DNA of 39,931 nucleotides from Sulfurimonas sp. (GTDB taxonomy: Bacteria > Campylobacterota > Campylobacteria > Campylobacterales > Sulfurimonadaceae). The position numbers and the translations under genes are program-made. Positions 9,047-15,964 of the stretch are shown here, piece by piece. Each line of letters opens with the position of its first letter. Position 1 is the first letter of the stretch. The stretch spans positions 1 through 39,931 of the forward strand of contig JAMOQK010000045.1 in the NCBI GenBank assembly GCA_027064045.1, in the 5' to 3' direction. The notes under the pieces were generated by a model. It did no database searches, was not told the DNA's origin, and worked only from the letters and a program-made list of their open reading frames with translations.

Positions 9047-9415
9047 ATGTATTATGTAATTAAAAGACAAAAAAACAACCCTACAAAATGTTTTATAGGT
9101 TTTCAAGTACCTAAATATATAGCATCTAAAAATAGTGACAATGTTATATTTGAATTTCAAAAAGATGGTAAACCTCAACGAAAATGGGTTGCAAAAAAAG
9201 ACATACTTTTTCTGACAGAAGATAAAGATTTCTTTATAAAAACGATGAATGAGCTTAAAAGTGCAGAAGCTGTACAACAAAAACTTGTTGATGAAGCTCA
9301 ACAAAAACTTAACGAAAGTGTTGAAAATTTTACACAAAATATGAACAATAAGTTAGATGAGTTTGATGACCTTAAAGACAATAAGGATGTCCCATGTATT
9401 TTAAAAACTTTATAA
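9047..9415 (+). CDS. Hypothetical protein with C-terminal coiled coil
   Basis: About 122 residues, starting MYYVIKRQKNN. The N-terminal half looks like a small beta domain (FIGFQVPKYIASKNSDNVIFEFQKDGKPQRKWVAKKDILFLTED). The second half is a charged, Gln/Glu/Asn-rich helix (VQQKLVDEAQQKLNESVENFTQNMNNKLDEF) likely to form a coiled coil. The frame could begin at a TTG at 9029, but the ATG at 9047 sits exactly where a leaderless start is expected. It overlaps the OmpA-family gene by 22 bp. No family recognised. Confidence 0.7.
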   Translation: MYYVIKRQKNNPTKCFIGFQVPKYIASKNSDNVIFEFQKDGKPQRKWVAKKDILFLTEDKDFFIKTMNELKSAEAVQQKLVDEAQQKLNESVENFTQNMNNKLDEFDDLKDNKDVPCILKTL

Positions 9416-10047
9416 ACAAAAGCTTGATGAGCTATTTACTACTTTTAGTTCCATTTTTACTAAGTGCTGAAGAGTTTAAGTTTATCCAGCCAGTATCTGT
9501 TGAAGAAGCTCCATTTAAAAAGGTTGTTAAAAAACAAAAACAAAAACAAAAACTAACACAAAAACAGGAAGAAAAAAAAGCTCAAACCCAAAAAAGCGAA
9601 ACAAAACAGACAACTAAAGAGCCTGATAGTGATGGGGATGGAGTAGTTGACACAAAAGACAAATGTCCAAATACGAGTAAAGATTTTATAGTAGATTATC
9701 AAGGTTGTCCAAAAACAGCAACACTAAAAATCAATTTTGAGTCCTCAAAATATAATATTTCCGATAACCTAATTCAAGATTTAAAAACTTTTGCAGATTT
9801 TTTACAAGAAAATAAAAGTTATCAAGTGGTTATCTATGGATATACAGACAACTCAGGGGACGAAAGGAAAAACAAAATACTTTCGCAAAAACGAGCAGAT
9901 ACTGTAAAAAAAGCACTTGAGAGTTATGGGATAAACTCTACTAGATTAACTGCTGTGGGGATGGGTGACAAAGATCCAATAGCCGATAACACAGACCCAG
10001 AAGGTCGTGCTAAAAATCGCCGTATAGAAGTTGAATTAATCTACTAA
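9394..10047 (+). CDS. OmpA-family cell-wall anchoring protein with TSP3 repeat
   Basis: 217 residues. A hydrophobic signal segment (SYLLLLVPFLLSAEE, about residues 12-28) is followed by a Lys/Gln-rich linker, a calcium-binding thrombospondin type-3 repeat (DSDGDGVVDTKDKCPNT, about residues 78-94) and a C-terminal OmpA domain (INFESSKYNI, YTDNSGDERKNKILSQKRADTVKKAL, GMGDKDPI and AKNRRIEVELIY). The OmpA domain binds peptidoglycan in the periplasm. There is no beta-barrel, and no clear lipobox Cys at the signal end. AAGGA sits 6 nt before the ATG. The 3' end overlaps convergent panE by 12 bp. Confidence 0.88.
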   Translation: MYFKNFINKSLMSYLLLLVPFLLSAEEFKFIQPVSVEEAPFKKVVKKQKQKQKLTQKQEEKKAQTQKSETKQTTKEPDSDGDGVVDTKDKCPNTSKDFIVDYQGCPKTATLKINFESSKYNISDNLIQDLKTFADFLQENKSYQVVIYGYTDNSGDERKNKILSQKRADTVKKALESYGINSTRLTAVGMGDKDPIADNTDPEGRAKNRRIEVELIY

Positions 10048-10911
10048 TTTTTTATACATTTTACTCATAAGTGGAGTTGCTACTCCACATGCTACACCCT
10101 CTTTTATAACAAAACCACTTAGAGTTTCTAACTCAGTTTGTTTTTTATGTTTAAAATCAAGCCACATAGATGTTGAAGATTCATAAGGTAATTTTGAAGC
10201 AACAAGCAACGATTTTTCCACCTCATCCTCTATCTCTATCCCTTTGGCATGTGCAACAGAAGCTATCTCTTTTAAGATACCCTCAACTTCATCTTTATGA
10301 TGTTGGTAGATATAACCTATGCTTTTGTTATAATAACTTGTAATAGTAGCAAAAGAGGAGATAAATATATATTTTTTCCAAATAGCTGTTTTTATATCAT
10401 CTGGTGTTTTTATGCGAAGATTTGCTTTTTCAAATATATCTTTTAATGTTTGTGTCGCTTTTTCATCTCCACCAAAAACAGCTGTAAAAACTTTACCTTT
10501 TTTTCGTATAACTCCAGCTTTTTGAATATGAGATAAAATATAAATACATCCATCAAGAACTTTTGCATCACTCAACTTTCTAAGCTCATCACCATTTGAA
10601 ACACCATTACTAAAACTTATAAGGATTGTATCTGAACCTAGATGGGAAGATATGGCTTCATAAGAGCTTTTCAAATCATAACTTTTTACACAAAAAATCA
10701 CCACATCAAAACTACCCTCAACCTCATCAAGATTTTTTACATCCATATCCACATGCCACGAGTTTTCATCTTCAATGATTTCAAGTCCGTTTTGTTGAAT
10801 CTGTTGCAGGTGTTTACCTCTAGCAAAACCAACAACATCAGCACCACTCTTTTTAAGTCTAGCACTAACATAACCACCAACACCACCTAAACCAACCACA
10901 GCAATTTTCAT
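10036..10911 (-). CDS. panE: 2-dehydropantoate 2-reductase (ketopantoate reductase)
   Basis: 291 residues. It reduces ketopantoate to pantoate with NADPH for pantothenate/CoA synthesis. The N-terminal Rossmann motif is MKIAVVGLGGVGGYVSARL, followed by CVKSYDL, SFSNGVSNGDEL and the ApbA C-terminal helical domain (KYIFISSFATITSYYN). I start it at 10911, where AAGGG lies 6 nt upstream; the open frame continues to 11013 but those codons do not look like the family. It is divergent from the next gene across 68 bp. It carries one exact 10-mer (10749, read as WHV) and two near copies (10085, 10245). Confidence 0.88.
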   Translation of the reverse strand: MKIAVVGLGGVGGYVSARLKKSGADVVGFARGKHLQQIQQNGLEIIEDENSWHVDMDVKNLDEVEGSFDVVIFCVKSYDLKSSYEAISSHLGSDTILISFSNGVSNGDELRKLSDAKVLDGCIYILSHIQKAGVIRKKGKVFTAVFGGDEKATQTLKDIFEKANLRIKTPDDIKTAIWKKYIFISSFATITSYYNKSIGYIYQHHKDEVEGILKEIASVAHAKGIEIEDEVEKSLLVASKLPYESSTSMWLDFKHKKQTELETLSGFVIKEGVACGVATPLMSKMYKKLVD

Positions 10912-10979
10912 AAAATACCCTTCATATAACATATGCACGAAAAAAGTATTATATAATAAGATTTTAAAAAGGATGCCAC

Positions 10980-11561
10980 ATGCCAAAGATAAATCATGAA
11001 AACTTTTACACATCAGCCATAAAACTATATGGCATAACTGCTAAAGGTGTAAACTGGGCTAGTGAAAAAAATCAAAAAATACGCTTTGATATGATTTTAA
11101 AGATGTTGCCAAAAGATTTAAGTGATTTTAGTATTGTAGATGCTGGTTGTGGATTTGGAGACTTTTACAACTACATGCTAAAAAAGAAAAAAATACCAAA
11201 AAAATATATCGGCATAGACTCCTTGATAGATATGTACTCTATCGCTTCTGAGCAAACAGGATGTGAGATAATCATAGCAGATATCTCTAAAGACCAACTC
11301 CCACATGCCGACTACTATGTGTGCAGTGGAGCGATGAATACCTTAACAACCTTTGAAACCCATCAGTTTATACGAAACTGTTTTATGGCATGTGGAAATG
11401 GGTTTGTTTTTAACATTCTTCACGGAGATAAACAGAGTGAAACATACAACTACCTATCCACATGCCAACTTCAAGATATTGCAAAAGATTTGGATGTAAA
11501 AGAGGTTGTATTTAGAGATGGATATCTTGAAAATGATATTACAGTGGGGTTTTTTAAATAA
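10980..11561 (+). CDS. Class I SAM-dependent methyltransferase
   Basis: 193 residues with a Rossmann-type methyltransferase core: motif I IVDAGCGFGDFYNYML (about residue 54), motif II YIGIDSLIDMYSIA, then a motif II/III strand CEIIIADISKDQLPHADYYVCSGAMNTL. The substrate is unknown. AAGGA is 6 nt before the ATG, and that spacer plus start codon is itself a copy of the iterated 10-mer. Two more exact copies (11386 read as MACG, 11458 read as STCQ) and a near copy (11301) lie inside, giving this short gene one of the highest densities in the window. Confidence 0.85.
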   Translation: MPKINHENFYTSAIKLYGITAKGVNWASEKNQKIRFDMILKMLPKDLSDFSIVDAGCGFGDFYNYMLKKKKIPKKYIGIDSLIDMYSIASEQTGCEIIIADISKDQLPHADYYVCSGAMNTLTTFETHQFIRNCFMACGNGFVFNILHGDKQSETYNYLSTCQLQDIAKDLDVKEVVFRDGYLENDITVGFFK

Positions 11562-11578
11562 TAGGATATAATTTTAGC

Positions 11579-11872
11579 ATGAATACACAAGCAGAAGTAA
11601 TGAATTTTTTAACAACTCATAAACAATTTTTAAAAGAAAAATATAATATTTCCAAGATAGCTTTGTTCGGTTCATTTGCAAGAAATGAAATCACGAAAAA
11701 TAGCGATGTTGATATATTGATAGAGATGGATAAAAATACTAAAAATATTTATGATTTAAAAACTGCTCTAAAAAACTATCTCTCAAATGCTTTTAAAAGA
11801 GATGTTGATTTGGCTAGTATAAAATATCTAAAACCATATGCAAAAAATGATATTTTAAATCTTCTAAAATAG
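11579..11872 (+). CDS. MNT-domain nucleotidyltransferase (MntA/HepT-antitoxin type), without adjacent HEPN partner
   Basis: 97 residues with the minimal nucleotidyltransferase signature GS-X10-DXD: Gly31-Ser32 in ALFGSFARN, and Asp43/Asp45 in NSDVDILIE, with a later Asp in KRDVDLAS. Such proteins usually neutralise a neighbouring HEPN RNase by AMPylating it. No HEPN gene is next to it: upstream is a methyltransferase, and downstream asnB begins immediately after its TAG. It may act on a distant partner, be an orphan, or do something else. A second, paired MNT lies at 30712-31002. Confidence 0.85.
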   Translation: MNTQAEVMNFLTTHKQFLKEKYNISKIALFGSFARNEITKNSDVDILIEMDKNTKNIYDLKTALKNYLSNAFKRDVDLASIKYLKPYAKNDILNLLK

Positions 11873-13681
11873 ATGTGTGCAATCTTTGGTATAGTCGGCT
11901 CTTACGATGAAAAAAAGGCTAAACTTGCTTTGGCAAAACTCTCTCACAGGGGTCCTGATTTTTGTGGTATTGAGCAGGGGAAAAATCTCTTTTTTGCCCA
12001 CCAAAGACTTAGTATTCAAGATATTAACACTCGTTCACACCAACCACTAAAACATCAAAACATTTTACTCTCATTTAATGGTGAGATTTATAATTTCAAA
12101 GAGTTAAAACAAAGTTTGGCAGGTGGGTTTGAGTTTAAAACTATGAGTGATAGCGAGGTTATAATCGCAGCTTATATCAGATGGGGTGTTGAGTTTGTAA
12201 AACATCTCAGAGGGATGTTTGCTATCGCTTTATGGGATGATGGTGAGCTTTATCTTTTTCGTGACAGACTTGGTAAAAAACCACTTTTTTATACCATGCA
12301 GGAAAACTCATTTATATTTGCTTCAGAGATAAAAGCACTCACTCCATTTTTAAAACAACATAAACTAAATGATGATGCACTTCTTAGTTATCTATCTTTT
12401 TTAGCACCAACACCACCTCATACTTTTTTTAAAGGGATAAACAAGTTGGCATGTGGAGAGTATCTAAGTTTAAGATGTGGGCAGATGGAAATAAAACAAT
12501 ATTTTGATTTACTAAACACCACACCAAACATCATAACTTCAAGAGATGAGGCTGTTTATACACTTGAAAAATCGCTTGAAGAAGCTATAAAAATAAGACT
12601 TTCTTCTGATGTAGAGATGGCTTCACTTTTATCTGGTGGGATTGACAGTGCAACGCTTAACTATTTTGCTAAAAACAATGGTGTTAAACTCCAAACTTAT
12701 ACTTTGGGATATGATGGTTTTAGCAAATATGATGAGCGAGAAAATGCAAAAAAGAGTGCTAAGTTTTTAGGTCTTGATTTTAAACACATACAAATAAACC
12801 AAAATGATTTTATGATGGCATGTGGGGATGTTTTAAATACACTTGATGAGCCATTAAATGACCCTGCAGCCATACCTCTTTACCTACTTTTTAAAGAGAT
12901 AAAAAAAGATGGTTACAAAGTGGTTTTTAGTGGAGAAGGAAGTGATGAGCTGTTTTTGGGTTACAGACAATATTTTGAATACTTAGATATAGAAAATGCC
13001 TCAAATCTAGCCCATAAAAATTGGCTAAAAAAATATTTTCGCTCAAACTTCTCGATGAACCGTGAATGGGAATGGTACAAAAGAATTTTTGATGATACTC
13101 TTCTTTTTCGCACCTCTGGGGAGAAGTTTAGTGACCTGCAAAAAAACAACCTTATGAGAAGAAATATAAAAGATAATGAAAGTTTAAAATACCTAAAACC
13201 ATACCGTGAAAGATTTGAGAGTTCACGGCATGTGGACAACTCTATCTGGTACAGCTACATAGACCTAAATCTTTTTCAAGCAGAACATTTTTTAACTAAA
13301 CTTGACAGAGTAAGCATGGCTCACTCGATAGAGTCAAGAACACCCTTTTTAGACCATAAACTCGCTCAAACCATCTTTAGTATATCTCCAAAACTAAGGT
13401 ATGAAGATGGGGTTACAAAAGCATTGCTAAAAGAGGTTATGAGAGGTAAACTTGATGAAAGTATATTAAAAAGAAAGAAAAAAGGATTTTCAAACCCATA
13501 TATGGAGTATCTTATAAATTCTAATGAGATAAACATCATAAAAGAGGTAAATACCCAAACTGGGATGTTTAAAACCAAAGAGTTAGATGAGTATATCCGA
13601 CGAGCTAAAAGTGGGAATTTTAAACAACATGTTTGGGGACTTTATGTGCTTAGTGTATGGTTTAAGAGATGGCTACTTTAA
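11873..13681 (+). CDS. asnB: Asparagine synthetase (glutamine-hydrolysing)
   Basis: A 602-residue class II amidotransferase. The nucleophile Cys2 is in MCAIFGIVGS, with LSHRGPDF and FNGEIYNF in the glutaminase domain. The synthetase domain has the PP-loop SLLSGGIDSATL (about residue 255) and SGEGSDELFLGYRQY (about residue 350). It makes Asn from Asp, Gln and ATP. It starts directly after the MNT stop codon with no spacer. Its 3' end overlaps the convergent methyltransferase by 20 bp. AsnB paralogues also occur in surface-polysaccharide clusters, but nothing else here indicates that. It has two exact and one near 10-mer. Confidence 0.95.
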   Translation: MCAIFGIVGSYDEKKAKLALAKLSHRGPDFCGIEQGKNLFFAHQRLSIQDINTRSHQPLKHQNILLSFNGEIYNFKELKQSLAGGFEFKTMSDSEVIIAAYIRWGVEFVKHLRGMFAIALWDDGELYLFRDRLGKKPLFYTMQENSFIFASEIKALTPFLKQHKLNDDALLSYLSFLAPTPPHTFFKGINKLACGEYLSLRCGQMEIKQYFDLLNTTPNIITSRDEAVYTLEKSLEEAIKIRLSSDVEMASLLSGGIDSATLNYFAKNNGVKLQTYTLGYDGFSKYDERENAKKSAKFLGLDFKHIQINQNDFMMACGDVLNTLDEPLNDPAAIPLYLLFKEIKKDGYKVVFSGEGSDELFLGYRQYFEYLDIENASNLAHKNWLKKYFRSNFSMNREWEWYKRIFDDTLLFRTSGEKFSDLQKNNLMRRNIKDNESLKYLKPYRERFESSRHVDNSIWYSYIDLNLFQAEHFLTKLDRVSMAHSIESRTPFLDHKLAQTIFSISPKLRYEDGVTKALLKEVMRGKLDESILKRKKKGFSNPYMEYLINSNEINIIKEVNTQTGMFKTKELDEYIRRAKSGNFKQHVWGLYVLSVWFKRWLL

Positions 13682-14534
13682 TTTTCCTGGCACTCAAAAA
13701 AAGATAATCTTTACCAGTCACAACAACCCTGTAACCTTTTTGCTGAAGATATTTTTTACAAAAGTGTATATCTTTTAAAACCAAACTCATCTCAGGAAAT
13801 AGATAGTTAGGTGCTTTTGCACCATATATCATCTCCCCATCAAACCATCTACAATTTGGAAATCCAAGTATAATCGCACCATTTTTTTGAAGATAATTTT
13901 GATATATATCCATAAAAGTTGCATTAAAACTTAAACTTGAACTTTGAAGTGTACCTATACAGATAAGCAAATCAAATCTACCCAAATCAAGCTCATTTAG
14001 GTTATTAATATCATGCGAAATAAACTGAGTATTGGCATGTGGAAAATTTTTTTTAGCATACTCTATGACGGAAGTTGAGTAGTCAATCCCAATCAACTCT
14101 TTTGCTTCAAATTCATCCACACTCAGAAAATTTTTTAAAACTTCAAACTCATCACCTTTATTTACTCCAAGATTTAAAACTCTTTTTTTATCTTTTAGAT
14201 TTACAAATTTTAATGCTTGTTGATAATGGTAAAGAAAACTAAATTGTGCTGTTTTATCAATGTTGAAAAAATCACTATCAACACCGTACTTCTCATCAGA
14301 ATCTTCACATTTATGAAAAGATGAATTTGTATCTAGTTTATAAAATCGCAATATGATTTTTTCACCATCCACTTTTGGTGTCAGCATCTTCATATAAAAA
14401 AGTTGTGCCAAATCTATAAAAGCTTTATAACCTATCTTATCAAGCACAACATTTGAGAGTTTTAGCTCTATAACTTCACCAGCACTAGGTGATAAACTCT
14501 CAAAATATCTAAGTATATCTTTTGAAGTTTTTAT
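13662..14534 (-). CDS. SAM-dependent methyltransferase, apparent AUA start
   Basis: A class I methyltransferase: VLNLGVNKGDEFEVL (motif I), ELIGIDYSTSVIEYAKKNFPHANTQFISHDINNL, then FDLLICIGTLQ. The first standard start is GTG at 14447, giving 261 residues. The frame stays open upstream for 29 protein-like codons (KTSKDILRYFESLSPSAGEVI...) back to an ATA at 14534, which overlaps the TAA of the upstream GAF gene as ATAA. No ATG, GTG or TTG lies in between. Either AUA is the start, giving 290 residues, or one A has been gained in the A5 run 14534-14538, since losing one A would join a GTG at 14541 in frame. Substrate unknown. One exact 10-mer (14033, read as PHA). Confidence 0.75.
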   Translation of the reverse strand: MKTSKDILRYFESLSPSAGEVIELKLSNVVLDKIGYKAFIDLAQLFYMKMLTPKVDGEKIILRFYKLDTNSSFHKCEDSDEKYGVDSDFFNIDKTAQFSFLYHYQQALKFVNLKDKKRVLNLGVNKGDEFEVLKNFLSVDEFEAKELIGIDYSTSVIEYAKKNFPHANTQFISHDINNLNELDLGRFDLLICIGTLQSSSLSFNATFMDIYQNYLQKNGAIILGFPNCRWFDGEMIYGAKAPNYLFPEMSLVLKDIHFCKKYLQQKGYRVVVTGKDYLFLSARKIKVAIS

Positions 14535-15016
14535 TTTTCACTCATCAAAATAAGTTCTAAACTACCACTTACATAGTTTGCCAAAAAAGCTAAATCTTGC
14601 AAATCTTTTTTATCAAAATCCCCACGAGACTTGTTTAAAAGTTGGATAATTCCTATGATTTCCCTTTTTGAATTATATATAGGTGTTGTGATAATATTTC
14701 TAGTAATATAGCCACTTTTTTTATCTATATTTGATAAAAATCTATCATCTTCATAGGGATTATTTACAAGTTGTGGTTCATTTTTCATATAAGTATCACC
14801 AACTATCCCAGAATCCAATGCTATAACTATGCGACCTACCCCATCACTCAGCTTTGTCCAAAGTATCTCATCCTCTGTATCAACTATAAATATAGAACAT
14901 CTATCTGCATTTAAAAGCTGTTTTGCCTCGTTTGATATGAGTTCAAGAACATTATCCACTCCACCAAGAGACATCAGTTTTTGTCCAAATTCTGCTATTT
15001 GTTTAAATTTTTTCAT
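14531..15016 (-). CDS. Stand-alone GAF-domain protein (second of tandem pair)
   Basis: 161 residues, essentially one GAF domain: LLNADRCSIFIVDTEDEILWTKLSDGVGRIVIALDSGIVGDTYM, then ITTPIYNSKREIIGIIQLLNK. GAF domains bind small ligands such as cyclic nucleotides or sense redox state; no output domain is attached. It is a close paralogue of the upstream GAF protein, from which it is separated by no spacer. Co-transcription with the Cache-GGDEF-EAL gene suggests a role in second-messenger signalling, but this is inference. Confidence 0.85.
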   Translation of the reverse strand: MKKFKQIAEFGQKLMSLGGVDNVLELISNEAKQLLNADRCSIFIVDTEDEILWTKLSDGVGRIVIALDSGIVGDTYMKNEPQLVNNPYEDDRFLSNIDKKSGYITRNIITTPIYNSKREIIGIIQLLNKSRGDFDKKDLQDLAFLANYVSGSLELILMSEK

Positions 15017-15517
15017 CTACTTATCCTGAGCATCATACAGACATGTTAATTCTAAAAAACCACTAATATAATGAGAAAAAAATACCATAAATTTAACATC
15101 TGCATCATCAAATCCATCCTCTTTGTTTAGAAGTTCCAAAACACCTATAATCTCCCTTTGAGAGTTAAAAATTGGTGCAGTGACAATATTTTTTGTTTTA
15201 TACCCTGTCTCTGCATCTATCTCAGATAAAAAATGTGAATCAGCATATACATCATTTGCCACAACTGGTTTTTTAACAACAAGTGTATTACCGACTACCC
15301 CCTTATCCGATGGTACAACAATTTTTTCAACACCATCAGCCAAAGTTGTCCACAACTCTTTTTTTGCAATATCATTAATAAATATAGAACACCTATCAGC
15401 TTGTATAACATCTTTTACATATTTAGATATATGAGGCAAACCTTCAGATAAAGACTTTTTATTTAACAATTCCCGCCCAAACTTAGATAGCTTCGAGTAT
15501 GTATCTGCATATTTCAT
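15017..15517 (-). CDS. Stand-alone GAF-domain protein (first of tandem pair)
   Basis: 166 residues, one GAF domain: IQADRCSIFINDIAKKELWTTLADGVEKIVVPSDKGVVGNTLV, then IVTAPIFNSQREIIGVLELLNKEDG. The ATG at 15517 has AAAGGA 7 nt upstream and is preferred over the TTG at 15523. Its pattern of conserved residues matches the downstream gene almost position by position, so the two arose by tandem duplication. It lies 15 bp after the dCMP deaminase gene in the same minus-strand operon. Confidence 0.85.
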   Translation of the reverse strand: MKYADTYSKLSKFGRELLNKKSLSEGLPHISKYVKDVIQADRCSIFINDIAKKELWTTLADGVEKIVVPSDKGVVGNTLVVKKPVVANDVYADSHFLSEIDAETGYKTKNIVTAPIFNSQREIIGVLELLNKEDGFDDADVKFMVFFSHYISGFLELTCLYDAQDK

Positions 15518-15532
15518 GTTCAATTCCTTTAA

Positions 15533-15964
15533 TTATAATTTTTCAATACTTACGCCATTATCTTTGAGAAATTTAGAGATAATATCTGAATGAGTATGCT
15601 CGTACTCTGTTGCATATACTATCCTTTGTATCCCACTAGCGATAAGATTTTTACTACATTCACTACATGGCTCCAAAGTCACATAGATGGTTGCACCCTC
15701 TATACTTATCCCCTTTCTCGCTGCCCAGATGATAGCATTCATCTCAGCATGTATCTCATAAGTTTTACTCCACTCATGATGTTCTGATGTGTACTTACCA
15801 TCCCAATGATCACAGCAGTTTTCATAACCAGCAGGTGTGCCATTATAACCTGTACTTAAAATCCTACCATCTTTTACTATAACAGCACCAACCTGTTTTG
15901 AAACACATTTTGATGCAGTTGCTATCTCAAAAGCTATATTTATAAAATTTTTATCATTTAACAT
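15533..15964 (-). CDS. dCMP deaminase (ComEB-type)
   Basis: A 143-residue zinc-dependent deaminase. The catalytic motifs HAEMNAIIWAARKG (His/Glu, about residue 72) and TLEPCSECSKNLI (Cys-X2-Cys, about residue 99) are intact, with an extra Cys/His-rich segment (CCDHWDGKYTSEHHEW) typical of dCMP deaminases. It converts dCMP to dUMP for dTTP synthesis. The ATG lies inside the end of the GGDEF-EAL gene, 8 nt after a G9 tract that forms part of the ribosome-binding region, so initiation may depend on both upstream translation and tract length. Confidence 0.9.
   Translation of the reverse strand: MLNDKNFINIAFEIATASKCVSKQVGAVIVKDGRILSTGYNGTPAGYENCCDHWDGKYTSEHHEWSKTYEIHAEMNAIIWAARKGISIEGATIYVTLEPCSECSKNLIASGIQRIVYATEYEHTHSDIISKFLKDNGVSIEKL

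Larger units (their letters stand above)
10749..14042. repeat. Cluster of seven exact iterated 10-mers
   Basis: Exact copies of TGGCATGTGG/CCACATGCCA start at 10749, 10976, 11386, 11458, 12447, 12816 and 14033, with one-mismatch copies at 11301 and 13226. They occur in both orientations across panE, two methyltransferases and asnB. The copy at 10976-10985 straddles the spacer and the ATG of the 10980 gene. Confidence 0.95.
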
